Part shown: positions 9,181-20,453 of the stretch, one piece after another
Numbering within the stretch: the stretch's first letter is position 1
Layout: each line of letters opens with the position of its first letter
Program-made: the position numbers and the translations under genes
Source: Oceanobacillus chungangensis
GTDB taxonomy: Bacteria; Bacillota; Bacilli; Bacillales; Amphibacillaceae
Reading direction: 5' to 3'
NCBI RefSeq assembly: GCF_003369565.1
Contig: NZ_PIOD01000008.1
Coordinates: 1-64,000 of the forward strand
DNA: 64,000 nucleotides
The notes under the pieces: model-generated
The model's database searches: none
What the model saw: only the letters and a program-made list of their open reading frames with translations
Told to the model about the DNA's origin: nothing

Positions 9181-9822
9181 ATGGAACAAAGCAAAATTCC
9201 ACAAGCAACAGCTAAACGGCTACCACTATATTATCGTTTTTTAAATAATTTAAATCAACAAGGGAAAAACCGAGTATCCTCCAAAGAACTGAGCGAAGCG
9301 GTAAAAGTAGACTCAGCGACAATTCGCAGAGATTTCTCCTATTTCGGTGCATTGGGGAAAAAGGGATACGGTTATAATGTTGAATATTTACTCGGATTCT
9401 TTCGAAGTACGTTAGATCAACATGAAACTACAGAAGTCGCATTAATCGGTGTCGGTAACTTAGGGACAGCGTTTTTAAATTACAGCTTCCTAAAAAATAA
9501 TAATATAAGAATCACAAAAGGATTTGACGCAAACCCAGAAAAGGCTGGAACGAATATTGGTGGAGTACCTATTTATCATATAGATGAATTACATGAGAAA
9601 TTAGAAGGTATCCGCGTAGCAATCCTGACTGTGCCGGCAACAGAAGCAGAATCGATAACGGAGAAGCTTGTTAATGAGGGAATTGAGGGGATTCTCAATT
9701 TCACACCAGCAAGAATTTCTGTACCTGAACATATTCGTGTTCACCATATTGATCTAGCTGTTGAATTACAATCACTCGTATATTTCTTGAAGCATTATCC
9801 TTTAGATAGTAAAAAGAAGTAA
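9181..9822 (+). CDS. rex: Redox-sensing transcriptional repressor Rex
   Basis: Rex senses the NADH/NAD+ ratio and represses fermentation and respiratory genes when NADH is low. The 213-aa protein has an N-terminal winged helix (about 5-75, including [34 protein letters not shown]) and a Rossmann domain with [14 protein letters not shown] (about 88-101) for NAD(H). Length is typical. ATG 9181 follows AGAGGAT. The gene is monocistronic, with its own promoter and a shared terminator downstream. Confidence 0.96.
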   Translation: MEQSKIPQATAKRLPLYYRFLNNLNQQGKNRVSSKELSEAVKVDSATIRRDFSYFGALGKKGYGYNVEYLLGFFRSTLDQHETTEVALIGVGNLGTAFLNYSFLKNNNIRITKGFDANPEKAGTNIGGVPIYHIDELHEKLEGIRVAILTVPATEAESITEKLVNEGIEGILNFTPARISVPEHIRVHHIDLAVELQSLVYFLKHYPLDSKKK

Positions 9823-9854
9823 CACGCTAAAAATTCGTGTTACTTCTTTTTTTT
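9812..9854. terminator. Bidirectional terminator between rex and the CPBP gene
   Basis: Stem AAAAGAAGTAACACG/CGTGTTACTTCTTTT with a 9-nt loop and T runs. The rex stop codon lies inside the left arm, and the convergent CPBP gene ends 4 bp beyond. Confidence 0.9.
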
Positions 9855-9857
9855 CAA

Positions 9858-10562
9858 TTAACCGCCAATAATAATTAGTTGAAGTTTATCCAACTGTTGT
9901 TGAATTTGTTCGGGAGTTAACGAGTATTGTGCAAAGATGGTGAGAGAATTCATTGCCATATGCACGATAATCGGCGTAATGATTCGCTTTGTTATTACAT
10001 ACAGATAGGCGAATACAAATCCCATTGATGCATATATTAGGATGTGCTCTGGTTCCTGGTGGATAAATCCGAAGATGAGCGCTGATAATAATGCAGCAAA
10101 AAAGAAATTCATTTTTTTATAAAAGCTTCCAAAGATAATTTTCCGGAAGATTATTTCCTCTAATATTGGCCCGATAAGCGCTGGAACAATGACAAATAGA
10201 GGAAATGCACGTGAAATATCCATGATTTGAGCAGTATTTGCCGAACCTGGAGTAATCCCAAATATAGCGATTTCTAGCATTACCGAGAATGCTTGTGCAA
10301 AATAAGCCATGAATAAGCCGAGAATAGACCAAGTAATAACCATCACAGCCGATGATGCATCACGTTCTGTGCGCATCTGCATATCGGGCTTCATGAGGAA
10401 TAAAACAATAACTAATCCTAGAATGAAACTAAATACTGTCCAGTAAATTGAGGCCTCATCACCTGAGACTGGTAGGATTGCATAGAATAATGGTGCTCCG
10501 AGAAATACAGAATACTGCATGATTATATAGGCTAAGATAACGTACCAATATCGTTTCGTCAA
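9858..10562 (-). CDS. CPBP-family intramembrane metalloprotease-like protein
   Basis: Multi-pass membrane protein (234 aa, about six to seven helices) of the CPBP (Abi/CAAX protease) family. Motif 1 is EEIIFRKIIFG (EExxxR), motif 2 is FGFIHQEPEH (FxxxH), and motif 3 is IIVHMAMNS (HxxxN). These carry the expected metal-binding glutamates and histidines. Start is TTG with AAAGGAG upstream. The position between rex and groES corresponds to ydiL in B. subtilis. The substrate is unknown. Confidence 0.9.
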   Translation of the reverse strand: MTKRYWYVILAYIIMQYSVFLGAPLFYAILPVSGDEASIYWTVFSFILGLVIVLFLMKPDMQMRTERDASSAVMVITWSILGLFMAYFAQAFSVMLEIAIFGITPGSANTAQIMDISRAFPLFVIVPALIGPILEEIIFRKIIFGSFYKKMNFFFAALLSALIFGFIHQEPEHILIYASMGFVFAYLYVITKRIITPIIVHMAMNSLTIFAQYSLTPEQIQQQLDKLQLIIIGG

Positions 10563-10641
10563 AATAGAACGACTCCTTTTTCGTTTAAGAACTTGTTAAA
10601 ATTAAAGGCAGTGGATAATGTTTTTTATATAATTAGCCACG

Positions 10642-10890
10642 TCCAGATCCAGCACCCGTGCTCCTAGCGAGACTTCCCTCACCTCAGTACAATAAGTCAA
10701 CATCGATTCCTGCGATTAAGGAAGGCCGTCTAAACTGAGGCATCGCCAACGTCGGCGTACCCCTATAGTGAAGGGGCAGGTTTCCTTTATCTTCTACAAA
10801 GGAATGTTCGACAATAGCATCACATCGTGTGACATCGTCGAACCACCCCACATCCTGTGGGGAGCAGTCCGTACGTCGCTAAAGGGTGTT
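10642..10890. repeat. Structured intergenic repeat, copy B
   Basis: Second, better preserved copy of the repeat at 8832-9042. It has the same left (CACCCGTGCTCCTAGCGAG), middle (GTCAACATCGATT) and right (TCGAACCACCCC) blocks. The right hairpin is CCCCACA-TCC-TGTGGGG, so its stem differs from copy A while pairing is retained. It occupies the CPBP-groES gap, which holds no gene. Confidence 0.75.
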
Positions 10891-11120
10891 TCCGCTTTAG
10901 AGATTTGATCGTAATGTAGTCTATGTATTGATCCTTACTTTTAGTAATACATAGTAAATATTTTAACATGTAGAAAGAGGGATGTCTTTCTTAAGTGGAT
11001 AGAAAGAATAATATTCCCTTTACTGTACATTGCTTTTCTAGTTTAGGATTGTCGAATTTCGCGTTTTTTAAACAGCTAGGGCATTAAGGATGCAAAGCAA
11101 AATAAATTGCGATACATTGC

Positions 11121-11149
11121 TTGCATTTTTTTTATGAATTCATTATGAT
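11121..11149 (+). promoter_or_regulatory. Sigma-A promoter of groESL
   Basis: TTGCAT at 11121-11126, a 17-bp spacer, and TATGAT at 11144-11149. The predicted start lies just before the CIRCE operator. Confidence 0.8.
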
Positions 11150-11160
11150 AATGATAGAAG

Positions 11161-11187
11161 TTAGCACTCGATACCCTTGAGTGCTAA
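11161..11187 (+). promoter_or_regulatory. CIRCE operator (HrcA site)
   Basis: A perfect TTAGCACTC-N9-GAGTGCTAA inverted repeat immediately downstream of the promoter. This is the canonical HrcA binding site that controls groESL class I heat-shock expression. Confidence 0.97.
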
Positions 11188-11225
11188 TAATAAAATTTAG
11201 AAAGATATCAAGGAGGCTTTTTTAC

Positions 11226-11510
11226 ATGATTAAACCGCTAGGAGATCGAGTTATTATCGAGCTTGTTGAGCAAGAGGAAAAAACTGCAAGTGGAATCGTA
11301 CTTCCAGATTCTGCACAAGAGAAACCACAAGAAGGTCGTGTTGTTGCAGTAGGTTCTGGCCGAGTTTTAGATAATGGAGAAAAAGTAGCACTTGAAGTTT
11401 CTGAAGGAGATCGCATCATCTACTCTAAATTTGCGGGTACTGAAGTGAAATACGAAGGTAACGAATACTTAATTCTTCGCGAAAATGACATCTTGGCTGT
11501 CGTACAATAA
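11226..11510 (+). CDS. groES: GroES co-chaperonin
   Basis: 94-aa heptameric lid of the GroEL chaperonin. It starts [12 protein letters not shown], has the mobile loop region [19 protein letters not shown] (about 19-37) and ends with the family segment [18 protein letters not shown]. The longest frame begins 15 codons upstream inside the CIRCE element; ATG 11226 is chosen because AAGGAGG lies 9 bp before it. It is followed by groEL after 51 bp in one heat-shock operon. Confidence 0.97.
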   Translation: MIKPLGDRVIIELVEQEEKTASGIVLPDSAQEKPQEGRVVAVGSGRVLDNGEKVALEVSEGDRIIYSKFAGTEVKYEGNEYLILRENDILAVVQ

Positions 11511-11546
11511 AACGATTCATTTAACATACTTAAGATAAGAATTTAA

Positions 11547-13260
<1,714 letters not shown>

Positions 13261-13261
13261 A

Positions 13262-13905
13262 TTATTTTAGGCTTCTCATCAGTTGACCAAACTTTTGAGA
13301 GGCCTCTTTTTTCAATTCTTTTGTTACATGTAGATAGATATTTCTTGTGGTTTTATCTTCTGTATGTCCTAACCTATCCATTATTTCTTCAAGACCAACT
13401 TTTGCTTCTGCAAGCAAGGAAGTATGCGTATGTCGTAATGAATGGGGGGTTAATTCTTGATTTAAACCAGCTATCTTTATCAAGCGTATCATCCTGGTTT
13501 CTACCGTTTTAATAAAAATAGGATACCCAGGGTGGTGGCTTGTCTTTGAAAAGATAAAATCCTTATCATAATAAGAATTCCCTATGCTCTTTTTTACTTT
13601 TTCTTGAGTCTCTTTATGTCTTTCTAACGTATCAATAACATCATCTTCGACGACGATCTTTCTTACTGAACCTTTTGTTTTTGGCGGAACCAATTGATAC
13701 TCAACAGTATTATTAGTAGGGTTGTAGTATGTTTTTATGATTCTTATGGTATTTTCATTAAAATTAATGTCACTCCATTTAATGGAAACTAGTTCACCTA
13801 CTCGCATCCCTGTATAGGAAAGTGTTAAAAAAACCAAATAGTCCATTTCTAGGCCTTGATTATTAGCGGTTTCTAAGAATAATGCTAGATTCTTTTTCTA
13901 AATGA
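13262..13905 (-). pseudogene. Tyrosine recombinase (integrase), N-terminally truncated and frameshifted
   Basis: The 194-aa frame from ATG 13846 is a complete catalytic domain: arginine in TGMRVGEL, lysine region PKTKGSVRK, H-x-x-R in HSLRHTHTS, GHTEDKTTRNIYLHV with the nucleophile tyrosine. The usual N-terminal arm-binding and core-binding domains (about 180 residues) are missing. Upstream on the same strand the family sequence continues in frame (ALFLETANNQGLE) to a stop, and then in another frame (LEKE), showing a frameshift near the A run at 13891-13897. It ends KKEASQKFGQLMRSLK next to the groEL core, the tail seen again at other boundaries. Probably inactive. Confidence 0.8.
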
Positions 13906-14175
13906 AAATCCTCTAAACATAACTTTGAAATATGGTAAAATATTACTATTGAGAGCAATTCGCAGATTTGTTTATGTCCGGTAGGTTCCATCTCTATGTA
14001 GAAGGTAAAAAAAGAAATATTATATTGAGAGGAGTGCCGATAATACTTAACATCATTTGTATTGCTTTTGGTTTTCAATTATTATATACAGTAGAATTGT
14101 TATATTTTAGTGTATAATTTTTAAGGTTAGTAAAAGTTTGATACAGCAAAAAAGAATTAGTAAAGGTGATGAATA

Positions 14176-15159
14176 GTGAGGAAGATAAACGAGAATGAAA
14201 TTCAAAAAGTAAAATTAGATGATGTTGCTGATAAAGCTGGTGTTTCTCGGACAACTGTCTCAAGGGTATTAAATAATAGGGGGTACATAAGTGATAAGAC
14301 AAGACAAAAGGTACACGAGGCAGTGGAACTGTTAAATTATCAACCAAATGAAATAGCAAGGTCACTCTTTATTAAAAAGACTTTTATCATCGGCCTTATT
14401 TTTCCCACCACAAACAATCCCTTTTATGGACAGCTGATTTTCCATTTAGAGAATATCTGTGAATCATTTGGTTACAGAGTATTGTTATGCAACAGTCAAG
14501 GTCGTGAAGATAAAGAGAGGAACTACCTGAAAATGCTGCTAAGGCACCAAGTTGATGGGATTATAGCAGGAGCCCATAACAGAGGAATTGAAGAATATAA
14601 CAACCAACATCTTCCACTGGTAGGCATTGATCGATTTTTGTCTAAAAATATCCCTGTTGTTTCCAGTGATAATTATGATGGTGGGAAAAAGGCTACTCAA
14701 TTATTAATTGATAAAGGCTGCAAACAGATTATTCATATTAACGGTTCACCTTCATTGGAAACGCCTGCTAATTTAAGAAGAGAAGCATATGAAGATGTCA
14801 TGAAAGAGAATGAATTTCATCCGCGCACTTATATAATTGGTGACAACGTTATAGAAAAGTTATTTGATGAGAACCCAAATGTTGATGGTATTTTTGCAAG
14901 TGATGATCTTATAGCAGCCAATGTGATAAGAGAAGCAAAGAGGAGGAACAGAAATATACCTGACGATTTGAAAGTAATTGGCTACGATGGTACAGAAACA
15001 ACCAGAATATTATTGCCGGAACTAAGTACAATTCAGCAGCCTGTTAAAGAAATTGCAGATTTGGCAATTAAACTTTTAATGAAACAAATCAATGGTGAAA
15101 GTGAACCCCAAATAGAATGGAAGTTACCAATAAAGTTAATTAAAGGTGAAACAACTTAA
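14176..15159 (+). CDS. LacI-family repressor of the fructan/sucrose ABC operon
   Basis: DNA-binding repressor, 327 aa. The HTH (about 15-37) reads LDDVADKAGVSRTTVSRVLN, followed by the hinge segment LLNYQPNEIARSL and a periplasmic-binding-protein-like effector domain with DGIIAGAH and VIGYDGTE. It starts at GTG with AAAGGTGAT upstream. It is a clear paralogue of the ScrR-like regulator at 23.5-24.5 kb. The operators at 15.2 kb, between this gene and the ABC operon, are the expected targets. The effector is probably a fructose-containing sugar, by inference from the operon. Confidence 0.9.
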   Translation: MRKINENEIQKVKLDDVADKAGVSRTTVSRVLNNRGYISDKTRQKVHEAVELLNYQPNEIARSLFIKKTFIIGLIFPTTNNPFYGQLIFHLENICESFGYRVLLCNSQGREDKERNYLKMLLRHQVDGIIAGAHNRGIEEYNNQHLPLVGIDRFLSKNIPVVSSDNYDGGKKATQLLIDKGCKQIIHINGSPSLETPANLRREAYEDVMKENEFHPRTYIIGDNVIEKLFDENPNVDGIFASDDLIAANVIREAKRRNRNIPDDLKVIGYDGTETTRILLPELSTIQQPVKEIADLAIKLLMKQINGESEPQIEWKLPIKLIKGETT

Positions 15160-15199
15160 CATAAATATATAAGCTGAAAAAGTCTTTTTTTATTTTTTC

Positions 15200-15276
15200 T
15201 GACAACCGGTTGACACACGGAGAGTATTTAGCTATACTCTTTTTTATAAGATCTATATGTCAACCGGTTGACATAT
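15200..15276 (+). promoter_or_regulatory. Promoter and two LacI operators of the ABC-GH32 operon
   Basis: Sigma-A promoter TTGACA (15210-15215), 17 bp, TATACT (15233-15238). Operator 1, TGACAACCGGTTGACA (15200-15215), covers the -35 box. Operator 2, TGTCAACCGGTTGACA (15258-15273), sits in the early transcribed region and its symmetry extends to 22 bp (15255-15276). The central CCGG differs from the ACGT centre of the operators near 26.1 kb. Confidence 0.85.
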
Positions 15277-15315
15277 TCATTAAGTGATTGTTGTCTTTTA
15301 ATTTTTGCGCTCATA

Positions 15316-15329
15316 TGTAATCGTTAACA
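15316..15329 (+). promoter_or_regulatory. cre site (CcpA operator)
   Basis: TGTAATCGTTAACA matches the consensus TGWNANCGNTNNCA at every fixed position. It lies downstream of the promoter and before the first permease gene, a normal place for catabolite repression by CcpA acting as a roadblock. Confidence 0.65.
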
Positions 15330-15381
15330 AAGTGGTTAATTGGGAATTTTAATAGAAAAGAATTATGCAAGGGAGGATATC

Positions 15382-16326
15382 ATGGATAAAATGTCCAGGA
15401 AAATAACTCAAACTACAAAAAGGATGGGAAGTCGTAAAAACTATACCAAAAATAACTTCATCTTGTATTTATTTTTAGCACCTGCTGTTGTCCTAGTATT
15501 GATATTCAATTACATACCAATGTATGGAGTGACAATTGCATTTAAGGATTTCAGTCCGATCAAAGGGATTATGGGAAGTGAATGGGTAGGTTTCACTCAT
15601 TTCATAAGTTTTTTGCAATCACCCAACTTTCAGCAAATCTTCATGAATACGATCAAATTAAGTGGCTTTGAACTTCTTATCGGATTTCCAATCCCTATCA
15701 TTTTGGCTATCATGGTAAATCAGTTGAGAAGAGCCAAAGTCAAAAAAAATATCCAATTAATCATTTATGCTCCATATTTCCTATCAACAGTGGTAATAGC
15801 GGGAATGTTATTTATCTATCTATCACCAGCAGGACCGGTTAATGGAATTCTGACTTTATTTATGGATGAGCCTATTTCCTTTATGACAGATCCGTCTTAT
15901 TTCAGGAGTATATTCATTGCTTCCGGTATTTGGCAGGCTGCAGGTTTTTCATCAATTATCTATGTTGCAGCACTCTCAAATGTGGATCCGCAGCTTCATG
16001 ATGCAGCAACGATTGATGGAGCTTCTCTATTGCAGAGAATCATTCATATTGACCTTCAGGCTCTTAAACCGACTATAGCGGTGTTGTTTATTCTGGCGAT
16101 TGGTGGAATTATGGGAGTCGGTTTTGAAAAAGCATATTTACTTCAAACTGACATGAACTTGCCTGCTTCAGAAATTATTGACACCTATGTATATAAAAGA
16201 GGGTTACAAGCAGGAGACTGGTCATTTGGAGCTGCGGTAGGGTTGTTCAATTCTGTTATTAGTCTGGTTTTACTGATAACTGCTAATACTGTTGTCAAAA
16301 AATTAAATGGAGAAACACTCTATTAG
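15382..16326 (+). CDS. ABC sugar transporter permease (LplB/UgpA type)
   Basis: Inner-membrane subunit of a carbohydrate importer, 314 aa, six helices. It carries the EAA loop as DAATIDGASLLQRIIHIDL and the conserved FNYIPMYGVTIAFKDF N-terminal segment of the LplB/YteP subfamily. ATG 15382 is preceded by GGGAGGAT; the longest frame starts 14 codons earlier without a site. It is first in an operon with the second permease, a lipoprotein, GH32, fructokinase and DUF624 protein. No ATPase gene is present, so a shared MsmX-type ATPase is expected. Confidence 0.92.
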   Translation: MDKMSRKITQTTKRMGSRKNYTKNNFILYLFLAPAVVLVLIFNYIPMYGVTIAFKDFSPIKGIMGSEWVGFTHFISFLQSPNFQQIFMNTIKLSGFELLIGFPIPIILAIMVNQLRRAKVKKNIQLIIYAPYFLSTVVIAGMLFIYLSPAGPVNGILTLFMDEPISFMTDPSYFRSIFIASGIWQAAGFSSIIYVAALSNVDPQLHDAATIDGASLLQRIIHIDLQALKPTIAVLFILAIGGIMGVGFEKAYLLQTDMNLPASEIIDTYVYKRGLQAGDWSFGAAVGLFNSVISLVLLITANTVVKKLNGETLY

Positions 16327-16342
16327 AAAGGAGCGCAAATCG

Positions 16343-17239
16343 ATGAAATTCAAAAATGACCTTGTAAATAACTCGAAAACAGATAGAATGCTTCTCCTGC
16401 TTAACAAATTTATTTTAATTTTACTCGTACTTATTGTTACAGTTCCATTATTGTATGTCTTATTCGGCTCCTTTCTACATCCGAATATTTTACTGACAAA
16501 AGGTATATCGTTTAATCCTGATGACTGGACGCTTGATGGCTATAGAAGGATATTCCAGGATGGATCCATCATGAGAGGTTTTCTTAACTCTATTATTTAT
16601 GCAGGTGGATTCACTATTGTATCTGTATTGTTTTCTATTCTTGCTGGATACGCTTTATCCGTTGAGAACTTAGCTGGAAAAAAGCTTTTTATGATTTTCT
16701 TTATCGTAACTATGTTTTTCAATGGTGGGATGATACCTACATATTTACTCATTAAAGAACTGGGTATGATCAATACACCATGGGCAATTATATTGCCAGG
16801 GGCAGTAAGCGTTTGGAATATTATCCTGTCGAGAACTTATTTTAAGGGATTGCCAAATGAATTGAAGGAAGCAGCAAGAATAGATGGCGCTTCTGATTTT
16901 AAGATATTTTTAAAGATTATATTGCCACTATCCAAACCTATTATTTTTGTGCTTGCATTATATGCTTTTATAGGGCAGTGGAATTCTTATTTCAATGCAA
17001 TGATTTACCTTGAAGATCAATCACTTTATCCACTACAGCTGGTATTGCGTGATATTCTTATTCAGAATGAAGTGCAGCCGGGTATGATTGCAGATCAGCT
17101 TGCAAGAGCTGAGATTCAAAGAATTGCAGAAATGATAAAGTATTCTTCTATTGTAATTTCAAGTTTACCATTATTGATTATGTACCCTTTCTTCCAAAAG
17201 TATTTCGAAAAGGGTGTAATGGTAGGCTCATTAAAATAA
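16343..17239 (+). CDS. ABC sugar transporter permease (YtcP/UgpE type)
   Basis: Second membrane subunit, 298 aa, with six helices and the EAA loop EAARIDGASDFKIFLKIILPLSKP. ATG 16343 has AAAGGAG 10 bp upstream, 16 bp after the first permease stops. The pairing with a large lipoprotein of about 530 aa is typical of the Bacillales LplABC/YtcQP group of oligosaccharide importers. Confidence 0.92.
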   Translation: MKFKNDLVNNSKTDRMLLLLNKFILILLVLIVTVPLLYVLFGSFLHPNILLTKGISFNPDDWTLDGYRRIFQDGSIMRGFLNSIIYAGGFTIVSVLFSILAGYALSVENLAGKKLFMIFFIVTMFFNGGMIPTYLLIKELGMINTPWAIILPGAVSVWNIILSRTYFKGLPNELKEAARIDGASDFKIFLKIILPLSKPIIFVLALYAFIGQWNSYFNAMIYLEDQSLYPLQLVLRDILIQNEVQPGMIADQLARAEIQRIAEMIKYSSIVISSLPLLIMYPFFQKYFEKGVMVGSLK

Positions 17240-17257
17240 AGAAAGCGAGGTTTTTTT

Positions 17258-18859
17258 ATGAAAAAGTTTTTAAAAGCAGTTTCGTTGCTGCTGATTATCG
17301 TAACTGTAGGTGCGGGCTGTAGTGACAATAGCGGGGATACTTGGTCTGAAGATTATGGGCTCTCTGACATTTCATTTCCTTTAGATGAAAAAGTATCACT
17401 GAAAATTATGACGGAAAGTTCCTCTTTAGCACCTGAAAATCCAAATGAAAAATTGATTTTTCAGCGATTAGAAGAAGAAACGAATGTTCATATTGAGTGG
17501 AGAAACTTTACGGGAGCAACATTTGGAGAGAAAAGGAATCTGGCAATGACTAGTGGGGATATGCCTGACGCAATTATGAATGCTGGTTACAGTGACTATG
17601 ATTTATTAAAACTCGCAAAAGATGGCGCTGTCATTCCACTGAACGATTTAGTAGAGGATTACATGCCAAATCTAAACGCAGTTCTGGAAGAAGCACCAGA
17701 ATATAGGGATATGATCACTGCACCAGATGGCAATATTTATGCATTTCCTTGGATAGAAGAACTGGGTCAAGGAAAAGAGAGTATTCATTCTGTAGACAAT
17801 TTTCCTTGGATAAATGTAAAATGGCTAAATGAATTAGGACTGGAAATGCCAACAACAACGGAAGAATTAAAAGAAGTATTAATTGCCTTTAGAGATAGTG
17901 ACCCGGCAGGTAACGGACAAACAATTCCAATGTCATTTATCATCAATGATGGAGGACAGGATCCTGGTTTCTTATTTGGTTCGTTTGGTCTTGGGGATAA
18001 TTGGGATCATACTGTTGTGACAAACGATGGGGAGGTTAAATTGACTTCTAACGATGAAGGATACAAAGAAGCTATAAAATTTATGAATGAATTACAGGGA
18101 GAAGATTTAATTGACATCGAAGCCTTTGAACAGGAGTGGCCTACCTATGTAGCTAAAGGCCAAGAAGGTCGCTATGGCATATATTTTACCTGGGATAAAG
18201 CAAATATTTCAGGTATGAATGACGATTATGAACTTATGCCTCCCCTCGAGGGACCAGATGGTCATAAAAATGTTGCCAGAACAAATGGAACGGGATTTGA
18301 CCGTTCGAAAATGGTTATCACTAATGCCAACCAAAATCTTGAATTGACAGTAAAATGGATTGATCAATTCTATAAACCTACTCAATCTGTGCAAAACAAC
18401 TGGGGTACGTATGGAGATGAGGATATGCAGAATATCTTTGAATTTGATAAAGAGGAAAATATGCTGAAACACCTTGATTTGCAAGGTACTGCGCCTGTTG
18501 AATTAAGAGAAAGAACATCAGTTGGCGGACCACTGGCAATTTTAGACAGCTATTATGGAGAGGTAACGACAATGCCGGAGGATGCTTCATGGAGATTGGA
18601 CCTAATGAAAGAAGTGATGGTTCCACATATAAAAGCCGACAACATATTCCCAAAGGTATTTTTCAGTCTTGAAGAATTGGATCGCCTTTCTAAAATAGAA
18701 GCAGATTTACTTCCGTATATTGAGCGTAAAAAAGCGGAATGGATTGCAAATGGGAATGTAGAAGAAGAATGGGACGAGTATTTGGCCGAGTTAGATCGCC
18801 TCGGATTGCAAGAGTGGTTGGATATTAAACAAGAGGGATATGATCGAAGTACTAATTAA
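17258..18859 (+). CDS. Sugar-binding lipoprotein of ABC importer
   Basis: Extracellular substrate-binding protein, 533 aa, anchored through a lipobox cysteine (VGAGC, about residue 22) after a short signal peptide. The large size and the segments SGDMPDAIM and DGNIYAFPW are typical of the LplA/YtcQ group. It follows the two permeases after 18 bp. The co-transcribed GH32 and fructokinase suggest that the ligand is a fructo-oligosaccharide, levan fragment or sucrose; the exact ligand cannot be read from sequence. Confidence 0.9.
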   Translation: MKKFLKAVSLLLIIVTVGAGCSDNSGDTWSEDYGLSDISFPLDEKVSLKIMTESSSLAPENPNEKLIFQRLEEETNVHIEWRNFTGATFGEKRNLAMTSGDMPDAIMNAGYSDYDLLKLAKDGAVIPLNDLVEDYMPNLNAVLEEAPEYRDMITAPDGNIYAFPWIEELGQGKESIHSVDNFPWINVKWLNELGLEMPTTTEELKEVLIAFRDSDPAGNGQTIPMSFIINDGGQDPGFLFGSFGLGDNWDHTVVTNDGEVKLTSNDEGYKEAIKFMNELQGEDLIDIEAFEQEWPTYVAKGQEGRYGIYFTWDKANISGMNDDYELMPPLEGPDGHKNVARTNGTGFDRSKMVITNANQNLELTVKWIDQFYKPTQSVQNNWGTYGDEDMQNIFEFDKEENMLKHLDLQGTAPVELRERTSVGGPLAILDSYYGEVTTMPEDASWRLDLMKEVMVPHIKADNIFPKVFFSLEELDRLSKIEADLLPYIERKKAEWIANGNVEEEWDEYLAELDRLGLQEWLDIKQEGYDRSTN

Positions 18860-18873
18860 TGGGGGAGAAATAA

Positions 18874-20340
18874 TTGACAAATCAAAAATTACAGCGATAC
18901 AGACCGAACTTACACTTTACGGCTAAGAGAAATTGGTTAAATGATCCGAATGGATTGGTATATTTCAAAGGCGAATATCATTTGTTCTTCCAATATAATC
19001 CGCATGATAACGTTTGGGGCTCCATGCATTGGGGGCATGCTGTCAGTAAGGACATGATCACCTGGGAGGAGCTTGACATAGCGCTTTATCCGGATGAGCA
19101 TGGAACTATTTTTTCCGGAAGTGCAGTGGTAGATTGGAATAATACAACCGGATTCTTTCCTGAAGAGCCAGGTTTAGTTGCTATTTTTACACACCACAAG
19201 GATAGAAATGGCGAAAATCCGCCAAAACAATCACAAAGTCTGGCATATAGTAGTGACAATGGGCGAACATGGATTAAATACAAAGGCAACCCTGTACTTT
19301 TTCATAAGACAAAAGTTGATTTCAGAGATCCTAAGGTTTTTTGGAACATGAAAACTAGTAAATGGATCATGTCATTAGCAACAGGGCAAACGATTACCTT
19401 TTATTCTTCGCTAAATCTAATAGATTGGCAGTTTGAAAGCGAATTCGGAGAAAATATTGGTTCCCATGATGGGGTCTGGGAATGTCCTGATTTATTTAAA
19501 TTAAAGGTAGAGAGCACCGGCGAAGAAAAATGGGTTTTATTAGTGAGTATCGGTGATAACGGGATATCAGAGACGGGATCGTGTACACAGTACTTTGTTG
19601 GTGATTTTGATGGATCTGTATTTAAAGCGGAGCATGATGACATTAGATGGCTGGATCATGGGAGAGACAACTATGCTGGTGTAAGTTTTTCCGACATTCC
19701 TGAAGAGGATGGCCGCCGGATTTATCTTGGATGGATGAGCAACTGGAGATATGCTAATGAGGTTCCTACAGAGGGTTGGAGAAATCAGATGACTATACCA
19801 AGAAAGCTTCAGCTTCGGAAAATAGAAGGAAAGTATATAGTTATTCAACATCCTGTAGCGGAACTCGATACTTATTTTGAAAGAAGCAGAGATATTCATG
19901 ATCTTGAAATAAATAATTCTGAAACTATAGTGTTCGAAGTGAACGAGGCTTATCTGGAGTTGTTTATGAATATATTAAATAGTGATGCAGATCAATTTGG
20001 TATTACGCTGAATCATACACAAACCCATAGCACCACTATTGAATATGATGCTTCAAATGATGTAATCACATTAAACAGAGAGAAATCAGGAAAAGTGGAA
20101 TTCTCCGAGATGTTTTCACTGGAAAAAAGGTTGAAAATGGATAACAGCAAAAATGTTCAGCTTCGAGTAATTGTTGATACTTTCTCAATTGAAGTTTTTG
20201 TTAATGACGGTACTTATGCTATAACGAGCTTAGTTTATCCTGATCAAACTTGTGAAACTGTGGCATTTTATAGTGAGAGCGGAAAAATAACTGTTGAAAA
20301 TGGTTACATATCCACACCTAATAAGAGATTTACAATTTAA
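18874..20340 (+). CDS. GH32 fructosidase (levanase/invertase-like), cytoplasmic
   Basis: Family 32 beta-fructofuranosidase, 488 aa. The nucleophile motif is WLNDPNG with D24, the transition-state stabiliser RDP is at 151-153 and the acid/base glutamate is E203 in WECPDLF. A C-terminal beta-sandwich follows (about 340-485). There is no signal peptide, so it would act on sugars already imported by the ABC system next to it. It resembles SacC/exo-fructanases more than the ScrB type at 24.5 kb. Start is TTG with GGGGGAG upstream. Confidence 0.92.
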   Translation: MTNQKLQRYRPNLHFTAKRNWLNDPNGLVYFKGEYHLFFQYNPHDNVWGSMHWGHAVSKDMITWEELDIALYPDEHGTIFSGSAVVDWNNTTGFFPEEPGLVAIFTHHKDRNGENPPKQSQSLAYSSDNGRTWIKYKGNPVLFHKTKVDFRDPKVFWNMKTSKWIMSLATGQTITFYSSLNLIDWQFESEFGENIGSHDGVWECPDLFKLKVESTGEEKWVLLVSIGDNGISETGSCTQYFVGDFDGSVFKAEHDDIRWLDHGRDNYAGVSFSDIPEEDGRRIYLGWMSNWRYANEVPTEGWRNQMTIPRKLQLRKIEGKYIVIQHPVAELDTYFERSRDIHDLEINNSETIVFEVNEAYLELFMNILNSDADQFGITLNHTQTHSTTIEYDASNDVITLNREKSGKVEFSEMFSLEKRLKMDNSKNVQLRVIVDTFSIEVFVNDGTYAITSLVYPDQTCETVAFYSESGKITVENGYISTPNKRFTI

Positions 20341-20373
20341 AATGTAATATCTAATGGTGAATATTAACCTAGG

Positions 20374-20407
20374 AAGGAGGAAGCAGTTCGAATGTTTCCT
20401 CCTTTTT
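20374..20407 (+). terminator. Intercistronic terminator or attenuator
   Basis: AAGGAGGAA pairs with TTTCCTCCTT around a 12-nt loop and is followed by T residues. It lies between GH32 and fructokinase genes and would lower downstream expression rather than end the operon, since the next gene has no clear promoter. Confidence 0.7.
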
Positions 20408-20453
20408 AAATCTAAATGGATAAGTATTTAAAACCATGAGAGGAGAAAAGGCA

